DNA of 64,000 bases, from assembly GCA_005656395.1 (NCBI GenBank), contig SRSI01000038.1, positions 248,001 through 312,000 of the forward strand. The letters are read 5' to 3'. Under the pieces are notes generated by a model. That model was not told the origin of the DNA and made no database searches. It saw nothing but the letters and a program-made list of their open reading frames with translations. Of the stretch, positions 22,047 to 31,728 are shown piece by piece. Position numbers and translations under genes: made by a program. The DNA comes from Strongyloides papillosus (Eukaryota; Nematoda; Chromadorea; Rhabditida; Strongyloididae). The first letter of the stretch is position 1. Each line of letters opens with the position of its first letter.

Positions 22047-25000
22047 ATGAGCAAGGAGATACTGTTTTTGGAACTTAAAGCTATTCTATCGTGTGATACA
22101 TCAGGGATCTTGGTGGAAGACAGTGAGCTACAGGAGGTAGTTGACAATATAAGGGATATTGAGAAGCTGTCTGATAAGAAGAAGAGGTGTATTGCAGAGG
22201 AGATTCTAGAGAAGAAGGTGAAGGAGCTTAAGTTGGACAGTTCACCAGTTGAGAAAATAGAATTGGACGACAAGGAAAAGGAATCTCTTGTCAGGGTTGA
22301 GGATTCTTCTAGCGATATTGAAGAATCTTTTGGTGAGGAAAAAAGATCGCTTCTTCGTACAGAAGGATCAGTTGCTGAAATCAAAGAATCGTTGTTACAG
22401 GTTAAGAAAGTGTTATTAAGTAGAAGGAACTTACTTCTGAAGGAAAGCAATCGTTTATTGAGGGAAAAGAACTTAGCGTTAAAGAGAAAAAGAAGTTTGC
22501 TTCGGTTAAAGAAGAGGAGGAAGAATCTTCTGAAAGTTGACGAGGAAGAGAAGGTGCAGGAGAGTTTCTGCAAGTTAAAAATAGAGACAAGTATCGTAAC
22601 TGAAAAGAAAAAGAGAAACATGAGTCTTTTGAAAGATATAACGAAGTACGATTGCATGAATGGTTCACCCATCAAGGAACATTTAACGATCTTGGAGGAG
22701 ACTTTCATCCTGGAAGATATTGATGCTGATAGGAAGAAATGTTCATATTTGATGTTGACAGTTGATCAATCCTTGAGAGACTATATCCGTAGTCTATCGG
22801 ATGAGTTGAAGTCAGATTGGGTATCATTGACCGCGCATTTGGAGGAGAAGTATCCTGGTGAAATCAGTGTTGTTTCAGCGAAAGGAAAACTGCGTAACAT
22901 GAGGATCAATACTTCTTATCATGGGTTTAGAAATTCTGCTTTGGAGTTGGTGAAGACATACAGAATTGCTTATCCCAAGAGAGGAGATGATGAGATCTTG
23001 GAGAAATTACAAAAGTTGTGTGCCCATTCAGCACCGATCTGGAATATGCTGAACAAAGCTGAAAATAAGGACTTGATTCAAACGATTGCGAAAATTGAAG
23101 CTTATTTGGCTAGTGAATCTAAGAGGAATTCGATCTTGAAAGGAAGTACTGTTGGTGCTGGTAAAGCTAGATGTTTCAACTGTAAAGAAGAAGGACATAA
23201 AGCTGCACAATGTCAGAAGGCTGTCAAGTCTGAAGCCAACATTGAATGTTACAAGTGCAAGCAAAAAGGACATTATGCAAACAAGTGCACGAATGAAGTT
23301 AAATTGGAGTCTAAAGTCAATGCCGTAGTTACTAAAAATGGATCTTCAGTTAAAAAGAATTTATTGTACAGTGATGTTGTCGTTAATAAGGTTGTTAGTA
23401 ACGTTAGTAATACATGTACATCAAATGATATTTTGATTAAGTGTAATATTGCGTATAATGACATTAACGTTTTAGCATTGGTAGACACAGGAAGTGAAAT
23501 TAATATGATTACTCATGATGCTGCAGTAAGATGTGGACTTGCATTGGAACCGACTAATTTCCATATTAGAGGAATAGGTGGTGTTGATTGTGTTAATGCT
23601 GTAACTTCAATCAAATTGTTAGGTGAAGAGTTAGAAGTTTACGTTGGTAAGATTCCGGTTGCTGGTATTGATATTTTACTTGGTGTCAACGCAGTATTGA
23701 ATTTAGGATTTCACAGGCTTTTTGGATTGTCGGAGAGAGCTCGATTGACGTCTCCAGATGATGATCAACCTGTTTTGTTGAGTATTAGTGAAGTAATTGA
23801 GCATAGTCGTGAAACCAAAGTTGAAGGAACTATTGAATCGTCGAAGTCTTGTTATACCAATGATGAAATACTGGCAATGTTATTAGAACGTGATGAAAGA
23901 GTGATGGCTGCAATATCATTTAAGAAAAATGATATCGGTAGATTCAATGAAGAGGTAGATGTTATAGTGATTGACTTTATGAAAGCTAGTAAGGATTTTA
24001 TGCCGTATAAGTTTCCAGAAAAGATGCGTCAAGAAGGCGATAAGCTTATAAATGAATTGTTGTCTACAAATACTATTGTTCCTGGTGGAGCAAAGTTGTT
24101 GCATAATATCATTTGTGTAAGGAAGAAGACTGGTGATATGCGTTCTTGTGTAGATATGAGATATAGCAACAAGTACATGCATAAATGTCAATACCCAATA
24201 CCACGACTTGACCAATTTCTTTATAAGACAAGGGGTTACCGTTATTATTCCGTATTAGACCTGCCTGCTGCTTTTCATCAATTTTTGTTACATTCATCAC
24301 AACGAGATTTATTTGGTATTTACTATCGTGGAAAATGTTATCGTTATCAAACTTTACCACAAGGATGTAAGAATAGTCCAATGTTGATGCAAGAAAAGTT
24401 AAGTTCATTATTTGATGAAGATTTGATTTCATGGTACTATGATGATGGCATTATTTGTAGTTATGAGTTTGATGATCACATGGAAAAGTTGTTGAAAGTA
24501 TTGTTAAAGTTGGGTGAGGTAGGATTGAAGATTTCTCACGAAAAGTCGATTTATTGTTCTTCGGCTGTGGACTTCTTAGGTAATCGTTTGGAAGATGGAC
24601 TTGTTATTACTGAATCAGCTAAACGTACTGTAAATTCAATTCGTCCTCCTTCATCCGTTAGTGAAGTTCGTTCTCTGTTAGGAAATCTCGGTTTTTACTC
24701 AAAGTATGTTCGTAATTATTCTCAAATCTTGTTCCCGATTACACAGTTGTTGAAGAAGTCAGTTGATTTTGTCTGGAGTGAAGCATGTGATGCTGCTCTT
24801 GTTGAACTTAAAAGAATACTTTCCAGTGATGTTGTACTTGCTAGGCTTAGATTGGATCTTCCTCTGATTATTCAATCCGATTCTTGTGAACGTGGTTATG
24901 GAGTAGCTATGTTTCAGGATTTCCCAGGTGAAGGACGTCGACCAGTTTTGTTTTGGAGCATGAAGAGACCAAATAGAGTTAAGTATCGAAATAGTGTTTA

Positions 25001-26540
25001 TTTAGAAGGACATGCTGTGATATGTTTTGTTCGTAAACATTTTCATTTACTTTTGGGTATGGATATTTTTATTGAGAGTGATAACAAACCGTTGGTACAG
25101 GCAATGACAGGTGGAACATCTCATCCTCAACTTAGTGCATGGGCACAGGAGTTGTCTTTTCTTTCAATTACGTGGAGTTATATTTCTAAGAATGTTAACG
25201 ATGTTGCAGATATTCTCAGTCGAGTAGAAAAGGATGAGGAAGGTGATGATGAACCTGATGAAGCTTTAGAAATTTCTCCTTTTAGAGAGGGGGTGGATTT
25301 GGATAAGAAACATGTTTGTGCAATAACTGCTATCGAACTTAAGGACCACCAGAAACAATGGATTACTGATAATGGCACTGATGGACTGACTAAGAGAGTC
25401 AATAGTGATTATTGGGGGAAGGTAAATCCTCAAGGTAAATGGATCCCGTTGGCATCAGATGAATTGGTTGAAAAGGAAGCTTTGCTTGTTCATAGTTTTG
25501 GGCATTTCAATTGGCGTAAAGTTGCTGCAGTTTTGAAACATAAATTTTACAACCCGAAGTTAGAAAGTATTGTTGAAAGATGTATTAGGGCTTGTAAGAC
25601 ATGTCAACAATGTAATGTTAATGGTAAGAAAGTTAAAGTTTCAAATTGGTGTAGTTACATGGTTCCAAGAGAAAATTATGCTGCTGATATTTGTGGTCCA
25701 CGAGAAGGAAAGTATATTCTTCACATGGTTGACAGTGCTACGTTGTTTTGGATGGTTGAAGTTATTCCAAATGTTGAAAGTGATACAGTGATGATGGCTT
25801 CTCTTAAGTTATGTTGGAAATATGGGTTTCCCAATAGTTGGAGATCGGATAATGCTCCATACTGGAATAAGACTATGGAGAAACTTGGAGAATTTGGATG
25901 CGATGTAAGTACAGGGAATCCGTATCATCACAATGGTAATAGTGTAGCAGAGAATGCAATTGGTAATCTTCAGCATGTAATGAGGAAGATTTTGACGGAC
26001 CAAATTAATAGGAACAAGAAACCAATGGATTTAGAGGATGTTGTGGAATGGTCAGTTATATTCCATAACTCTATTGCTGAAGAAGGAGAAAGTCCTAGTG
26101 AACTATTCTTAGGTCACAAGCTCAAGTACCCGTCATATGTGGAGAAGCATTCTTACAGTGAAGAAGGCTCAGATGCTGCAAGAGACGTCGAATTGCTTCG
26201 TTTAGAAATGTTGAGCAAGTCTAGTGCCCAACGGATGATGAAAAAAATAGTAAGAGAAGAAAAAGAAATGAAAAAGAGTAAAGATTCTACTGTTATGAAT
26301 GAAGAGATGTATAAAATTGGAGATCTGGTCCTCACTTCTTCATGTTGGAAGAAACTTAAAGCTAAATGGGAAGGTCCATATGTCATCAAGAAGATTCATG
26401 GATCAACTGCTGTACTCGAGAGAGCTGTTAAAGCTGTTAATGGAAAGAAACGAGGTAGACCACCAAAGAATGTTATCTCAAGGAATCTCGTCCAGTTGAA
26501 GAAATTTAAGGATGGTGATGTTTTAAGGGGTGGTGAGTGA
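22047..26540 (+). CDS. Gag-Pol polyprotein of the recent Ty3-type element
   Basis: One 1497-residue frame encodes everything. The lysine/glutamate-rich N-terminal region is probably coiled-coil (about 1-185). A Gag core is followed by two CCHC knuckles (CFNCKEEGHKAAQC about 375, CYKCKQKGHYANKC about 400). Then come the protease (LVDTGSEINMI about 478), RT (YYDDGIICS about 796) and RNase H (QSDSCERGYGV about 941, IESDNKPLV about 1009). The integrase has a zinc site (HSFGHFN...CKTCQQC about 1148-1185) and the aspartates of ADICGP and WRSDNAP and the glutamate of SVAENAIG. An AT-hook motif (KKRGRPPK) lies about 30 residues from the end. Gag and Pol are fused without a frameshift. The stop (26538-26540) falls inside the 3' LTR. 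Confidence 0.95.
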   Translation: MSKEILFLELKAILSCDTSGILVEDSELQEVVDNIRDIEKLSDKKKRCIAEEILEKKVKELKLDSSPVEKIELDDKEKESLVRVEDSSSDIEESFGEEKRSLLRTEGSVAEIKESLLQVKKVLLSRRNLLLKESNRLLREKNLALKRKRSLLRLKKRRKNLLKVDEEEKVQESFCKLKIETSIVTEKKKRNMSLLKDITKYDCMNGSPIKEHLTILEETFILEDIDADRKKCSYLMLTVDQSLRDYIRSLSDELKSDWVSLTAHLEEKYPGEISVVSAKGKLRNMRINTSYHGFRNSALELVKTYRIAYPKRGDDEILEKLQKLCAHSAPIWNMLNKAENKDLIQTIAKIEAYLASESKRNSILKGSTVGAGKARCFNCKEEGHKAAQCQKAVKSEANIECYKCKQKGHYANKCTNEVKLESKVNAVVTKNGSSVKKNLLYSDVVVNKVVSNVSNTCTSNDILIKCNIAYNDINVLALVDTGSEINMITHDAAVRCGLALEPTNFHIRGIGGVDCVNAVTSIKLLGEELEVYVGKIPVAGIDILLGVNAVLNLGFHRLFGLSERARLTSPDDDQPVLLSISEVIEHSRETKVEGTIESSKSCYTNDEILAMLLERDERVMAAISFKKNDIGRFNEEVDVIVIDFMKASKDFMPYKFPEKMRQEGDKLINELLSTNTIVPGGAKLLHNIICVRKKTGDMRSCVDMRYSNKYMHKCQYPIPRLDQFLYKTRGYRYYSVLDLPAAFHQFLLHSSQRDLFGIYYRGKCYRYQTLPQGCKNSPMLMQEKLSSLFDEDLISWYYDDGIICSYEFDDHMEKLLKVLLKLGEVGLKISHEKSIYCSSAVDFLGNRLEDGLVITESAKRTVNSIRPPSSVSEVRSLLGNLGFYSKYVRNYSQILFPITQLLKKSVDFVWSEACDAALVELKRILSSDVVLARLRLDLPLIIQSDSCERGYGVAMFQDFPGEGRRPVLFWSMKRPNRVKYRNSVYLEGHAVICFVRKHFHLLLGMDIFIESDNKPLVQAMTGGTSHPQLSAWAQELSFLSITWSYISKNVNDVADILSRVEKDEEGDDEPDEALEISPFREGVDLDKKHVCAITAIELKDHQKQWITDNGTDGLTKRVNSDYWGKVNPQGKWIPLASDELVEKEALLVHSFGHFNWRKVAAVLKHKFYNPKLESIVERCIRACKTCQQCNVNGKKVKVSNWCSYMVPRENYAADICGPREGKYILHMVDSATLFWMVEVIPNVESDTVMMASLKLCWKYGFPNSWRSDNAPYWNKTMEKLGEFGCDVSTGNPYHHNGNSVAENAIGNLQHVMRKILTDQINRNKKPMDLEDVVEWSVIFHNSIAEEGESPSELFLGHKLKYPSYVEKHSYSEEGSDAARDVELLRLEMLSKSSAQRMMKKIVREEKEMKKSKDSTVMNEEMYKIGDLVLTSSCWKKLKAKWEGPYVIKKIHGSTAVLERAVKAVNGKKRGRPPKNVISRNLVQLKKFKDGDVLRGGE

Positions 26541-26751
26541 ATGATGTGCAGGTAATTTAGATCAAGTTGGGAGGAAGGAGTGACCAAAATTAATGGAAGA
26601 ACGTATCAAACAGAATTTATTAATAAATTTGTTCATTAATTTTAATAAGTGTTCGTGTTTTTAATTTTGCTTATATATAATTTTATTGTTGTAGGGTATT
26701 TGTTGGATAAGACACCAGCAATAATAATTTTATAATAAAATATTATTTTCT
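26537..26751 (+). repeat. 3' LTR (215 bp)
   Basis: Identical by eye to 21761-21975. Its first bases supply the stop codon of gag-pol. It is followed by the GATA target duplication at 26752-26755. Confidence 0.9.
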
Positions 26752-26967
26752 GATAATATATTAACAATGGTAAAAAATTTTGATAATTTATTTATTATGA
26801 ATACTGAATTGATATCAAAAAAAAAATGGACAAAAAATGAATTGATAAATTACTATTGCTTAAAAAATTATGAAAAAGAATTGAATAGATGTAAAACAAA
26901 AGAAGATGAAGAAGATATTGACATTTCAATATTTACTGACATTCCAAAATCTCAAAATAAATTTTAG
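26752..26967 (+). pseudogene. Unknown host gene, 3' part, downstream of the LTR insertion
   Basis: Removing the LTR element and one GATA copy brings this segment into the same frame as 20770-21760, and it then runs about 70 codons to TAA 26965-26967. It contributes a lysine-rich segment (KKKWTKNELINYY) and an acidic tail (KEDEEDIDISIF). Continuity of frame and amino-acid style across the insertion supports one ancestral gene. Confidence 0.5.
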
Positions 26968-27374
26968 CATCTGCACTTATTAGTAAAACGACATATTTTC
27001 TATATATTAGCAAGAAGAATATTAAAAAAAGTTAAAATTTTTATTAAAGCGAACGAATGAATGAAATAAAATAAGATGAGATGAATAAATTTATGTGAAA
27101 AACTGGGAAATTATCCCTTTAAGAGAGAGATTGGGATAAAATTCCAACTAAAAAATTAAAAAAGATTTTTAGTTAAATATATTTTAGTTCACAGTTTAAA
27201 GCTACATTAAAAAATTTTCTGAATAAATAAATATTCTTATAAATTCCCTTTTCACTTTTGGTTTTTTTTAATATAGAATGATTATTGAAGCATTTAACAT
27301 TATAAGATTATAGTAATAGTAATTTACCAAAAGTACATATACAACATTATCATAATAAAACAAACTTAAAAATA
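26968..27374. other. Spacer between two convergent genes
   Basis: AT-rich sequence without a recognisable gene; it probably holds the 3' UTRs of the two convergent genes. Confidence 0.45.
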
Positions 27375-28489
27375 TTAAAGGCTTTTTAACGTTCGCATAG
27401 CCATATCTTGATCGTCCATATGATCGTCATCTAATATAAGATTTGATAAACTGACAACAATTGGCATTATTTTTCCTCTTCTTTTTTGAGATAATTATGA
27501 TCAATTGATCCAACCAATCCAACTAATTGAAACAAATAATTTGTTTTCCCAGTAAATTGAAATTTTGGCATCATTAAATTTATTTTCATCATATTTTCAA
27601 TAGCTCCCACTAACGAGGAGCAAACATAGAATGTTGATTGTCCAATAACAAAATGATAATCTCTTTTTCCTGATAAATAAGAATAAAAAATTCCATTGGA
27701 GTTTGCTTTTCCCTTTGAAGTGTTTTGAATAAAAGGATTACGTAAATTTAATTTTTCTCTGTAAAATTCAATAGCTGATTCAAATTCATCATCAAATAAA
27801 TTATTTGAACATATTTTGTTATTTTGGTAGTAATTAAAAAGCAATTGAAGTGAATCAGATATTTGTTTAGGTTGAATTTGTGATTTATTTTTATTTTTAA
27901 GAATCGTATTAAAAGTATCAAATATTCCATCGATATTACTTTTTAAGTATTGCATTTTTTCTAAGTTACAACCAAATATTCTAATAAAATCATAACTGTT
28001 TGATATATTCATGAAATGATGTAGTGTAAGCTAAAATATTAATAACAATTGAATATTAAAAAAACATACGAGCTTATCATTGTCACAAATAATTTTTTTT
28101 CATGTTTTATATTATTCCTTTTAATTCTTCCATAGAATATATTTGTAAATTTATTTACACAGGTTTTAAATGAATTTAAAGAAAAAAAATTTTCAATACA
28201 TTCTAAGCATGCTTTTTTACATAAATCTATCTTTCTTGTATTTGTTGGAATTAAATCTCTATAAAAGTTAAAATGATATTTAAATAATCTTACCTAAAGA
28301 TATCACATATAAATCTATAAAATTCTGCTTCATAACGTGTATTAAAGAAACTCAAAACGTCTGTTTGCATTAGTACAATTGATTTAATAGATATTCATTA
28401 ACTTCTGATGCCGTTTGGAATCTCTTGGTCAAACTATTGTTTGATGTAAGATAAACACCTATCGAGGATTTTAACTGTTCAAAATTCAT
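27375..28489 (-). CDS. Unknown protein gene, three exons, with one-base frame breaks
   Basis: Exon 1 is 28489-28294 (ATG ATT-like start MNFEQLKSSIGVYL, donor AG|GTAAGA). Exon 2 is 28258 to about 28066-28070, after a 35-nt intron with acceptor TTTTATAG. Exon 3 is 28030 to 27375 after acceptor TATTTTAG. Exon 3 holds DEFESAIEFYREKL and GRKDYHF-like blocks and a hydrophobic stretch near STFYVCSSLVGAIENM. A frame change is needed in exon 1 (near 28373). Another is needed in a run of five A near 27475, after which the acidic end LILDDDHMDDQDMAMRTL reads to TAA 27377-27375. The donor after exon 2 is also ambiguous. It may be a young pseudogene or a real gene with base-calling errors. The family is unknown. 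Confidence 0.45.
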
Positions 28490-29299
28490 TTGAAATATAA
28501 TAACACTTTTAATGGGTCAATATATATCAATAATTTTATGGTGTAATTACAAATTTCTCTCTTATATATTCCAAGTAAAAAAATTGCAAATCATATTTCT
28601 ATGCAAAAAAAATGTATTTTTTAACTGAGTAAGATGAAAATATTATTATTATGGTGTTAAATAACTAAACTTCATTGAATAAATGTACATGATATTACTT
28701 TATTTATAACTTTATTATTTTTATCTTACATTATTAACTAATTTAACTTGTAGATGCACGTTTAAAACTATTTGTAATATATATATATAGTAAAAATTTT
28801 AAATTCATTATTTATTGTAGAAAAATGAACTATTTAAAAATGCTCGATGTTTAATTAATCACTTACTTTATTATTATATAAGATTGGTAATTATAAAAAT
28901 AATTATACTTTTTTGAAATAACTATTTAATTTTTTTAAAAGTCTTGTTTAAATGAATTTATGAAAATAAACATCAAATAACAAAGCATTGATTGAACAAT
29001 TGGATAAGTTCTATTTAAAGAAATTCTATTAATCAGGTAACGTAACTAAAAAAGTATAATTAATTTTATTAATGATTACAAAGTTGTATTTAATGTGGAC
29101 GATAATAGTATAAAATAATCATTGTCACTTATTGTTGGGATAACAGTACTTTCTTATAGACGCAATTTATTATCTCTTTCTAAAATAATCATTTTAAAAT
29201 GAATTCGTTGTAGAACCTCAGTGTAGCGGTGTGATTGGAGAATTAGAATATAAAAGGTATGTTTAAGAAATATTTATTCTATAACAAAAAGAAATAAGA
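28490..29299. other. AT-rich stretch without a recognisable gene
   Basis: No coding frame or clear repeat is seen before the satellite array. Confidence 0.5.
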
Positions 29300-31400
29300 A
29301 AAAAAAATTTGTCTCTCTCATAACTCCTCTCAAACTTAACCGATTTTTATGAGTAAATAGCCAAAAGATGTGTTTTTTTCTAACTTAGTGGGGAAGATAG
29401 GTCTCAAAAGTTTTTGGGCCATAATTGGCCATGTTATCTTTAAAAAACATCGTTTTTTTAACCTTTTTTAGCATAGATTTGACCAGGGGTAAACGTTATT
29501 TCAAAATAGATAATATATAACAGTTTATATACCATTTGAAAGGTCTACTACCAGAATAGGGGGGAAACACAATTCTATTGAATTTTAACAAAAATTGGCG
29601 GAGTTATGATACAAAGAGTGGTGACCATTTTTAAAAAATGATTAAAAAGTTAAATAGTTATAACTTAGTTAAAACTTGATGAAATGAAATAAAATAGTAT
29701 CTGTTATATAGATATTAGTCTAACTTAAAAAACAAGTATCTAACGAACTTTATAGCTCAACTATGAAAGAAGTTATATTAATTTGAATGTCAACTTTTTT
29801 GCCTTTTTTTCATTTTTATTGTAAAAATCAATTTTGTTCCAGACATAACTCTTTTCAAACTTGATCAATTTTTATGGTCAAGTAGTCATTTGATGTATTT
29901 TTTTTTCAACTTAGGGGGGAAAGGGAGTTTTAAAACTTTTGGTTCATAACTGGCTAAATTATTTTTAGAAAACATCACTTTTTTATACCCTTTTTTGTGT
30001 AGTTTTGTCTTTCGGATAACTTTTGTAAAAGTAAATGGAATGTTTTGATTTATAGCTCATTGGAAAGGTACAAGTATGGAATAAGGGGGAAACACAGCAG
30101 CAAAAAGATTAATAAAGTATCGGCCAAGTTATGGGTCAATAAGTGATGACCATTTTTTCAGCAAATAATAAAAATTTAAATAGTTCTTAAATAATGGAAA
30201 CTTGAACAAATAAAGTAAACATAATTTTTTTAATAGATCTAGGTCTAACTTAAAAAATGAAACTATTGCGAAGTTTATAGCTTATCTAGAAAACGATTTA
30301 TGCCAATTTTAATGTCATTTTCCTTGCATTTTTCCATTTTAATTGTAAAAATCAATTTTGTTCCAGACATAACTTTCTATAAACTTTATCAATTTTTATA
30401 GCCAAATAGTCATTTGATGTATTTTTTTCCAACTTAATGCGGAAAATGAGTCTCAAAACTTTTGGTCTATAAGTGGCCAAGTTATATTTATAAAATACTA
30501 TTTTTTGGAACAATTTTTGCATAGTTTTGTCTTTCAGATAACTTTTGTAAAAGTGGACGGATTTTTTTTGTTTTTAACTCATTTGAAATGTAAAAGTCAG
30601 GAATAAGGGAGAAACTTAATAAAATTTAGATTAATAAAGAATTAGCAAAGTTATTGGTCAATGAGTGATGACCATTTTTTTCGTAAAAATTAAAAAGTTA
30701 GATAGATATTACCTCATTAAAACTTCATAAAACTAAGTTGATATGGTTTTTTACATAGATTTAAGTATAACTTAAAAATAAGACTATTGCGAAGTTTATA
30801 GCTTATATACGAAACGATTTATGCCAATTTTAATTTCATTTTTCTCTCTTTTTTCTATTTCCTTTGTAAAAGTCAATTTTCTTCTAGACATTACTCTTTT
30901 CAAAGTTGATCAATTTTTATGGTCAAATAGTTATTTGATGTATTTATTTTCAACTAATAGGGGAAAATGGGTCTTAAAACTTTTGATCTATAATTGGCCA
31001 ATTTTTTTTTTAAAAATATCACTTTTTAGCCACATTTTTGCATAGTTTTGTTCCAAAAATAACTTTTTTAAAGGTTAATTTAACTCTGTGATTTATGACT
31101 CATTTATAAGGTACAAATATGGAAAAGAGGGAAATTTAATATTAAAATGATCAACAAAAAATTAGTAAAGTTATGGATTAAAATTTGACAATCATTTTTT
31201 TAGCAGAAATAAAAATTTTTAAATATTATAACTTTATAAAAAATTGTTTAAAATGAATAAAATTAAATGTAGAATATAGATCAAAGTCTGATTTTAAATA
31301 TAAAACCATAACAAAGTTTGTAGCTTAAAAACAAAAACTTTTTTTAGGTATTAATTTTTTTGTTTTTTCTCATTTACATATTTGTAAAATTAACGTAAAT
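29300..31400. repeat. Tandem satellite, four copies of a ~522-bp unit
   Basis: The same ordered blocks recur: CATAACT near 29319, 29844, 30368 and (as CATTACT) 30889; TTTTTATGGTCAAATAGTCA; the TTTTGGTCYATAAYTGGCCAA block; and GTGATGACCATTTTTT. Spacings are 525, 524 and 521 bp. Copies differ by roughly 15-25% by eye, so the array is old. No unit encodes a protein. The array ends about 150 bp before the 5' LTR of the next element. Confidence 0.85.
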
Positions 31401-31558
31401 ATGTAGTTAATAGAGCAATATATTAAATTGTTTATACCAATTCAAAGGTATGATGAAAAGTCACTTAAATTGTTACTTGAAAATATTCAAATATACATTT
31501 TCATTTACCTTTTAGATAATAAATGAGATTCTTTTTGTTGGGTAGATTTTTTTTAACT

Positions 31559-31710
31559 TGAATGAAAATTTAAATATTTTAAATTTAAATGTTTTAAATA
31601 TATATTCAAATATATTATTATTTCACGATTATAAATAAGCATGTTTTCTCTTAATAAAATTAATTGTGCTTCACATTTATTTGTGTTTAATTAGCTTTAA
31701 TTTCTAAACA
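31559..31710 (+). repeat. 5' LTR (152 bp)
   Basis: Starts TGAATGAAAATTTAAAT, ends TTTCTAAACA and is identical to 35949-36100. TATAAATA at 31630 is a likely TATA box and AATAAA at 31653 a likely polyadenylation signal. Confidence 0.95.
31630..31637 (+). promoter_or_regulatory. Likely TATA box of the LTR promoter
   Basis: TATAAATA lies in the middle of the LTR, 16 bp before AATAAA. It is assigned by sequence and position only. Confidence 0.4.
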
Positions 31711-31712
31711 TT

Positions 31713-31728
31713 TGGCGATCCTGGCAGG
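31713..31728 (+). promoter_or_regulatory. Primer-binding site
   Basis: TGGCGATCCTGGCAGG starts 2 nt after the 5' LTR and ends directly against the gag ATG at 31729. Its first 13 bases equal the site at 8584-8572 of the short-LTR element, so both probably prime from the same tRNA. Confidence 0.8.

Larger units (their letters stand above)
21761..26751 (+). mobile_element. Intact Ty3-type LTR retrotransposon, very recent insertion
   Basis: Two 215-bp LTRs (21761-21975 and 26537-26751) are identical by eye. They are flanked by a 4-bp target duplication GATA (21757-21760 and 26752-26755). One uninterrupted 1497-residue gag-pol frame lies between them. A purine tract (AAGGGGTGGTGA, about 26525-26536) abuts the 3' LTR. 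Identical LTRs and an intact frame indicate recent movement and possibly current competence. It inserted into a host coding frame in the same orientation. Confidence 0.95.

Noticed and set aside
22043..22708. 221-codon minus-strand frame over gag
   Set aside because: Shadow of the intact gag-pol frame at 22047-26540; serine/phenylalanine-rich composition mirrors the lysine/glutamate-rich sense protein.
29300..31400. CRISPR-like or regulatory array
   Set aside because: The unit is ~522 bp, without short identical repeats separated by unique spacers; this is an animal satellite.
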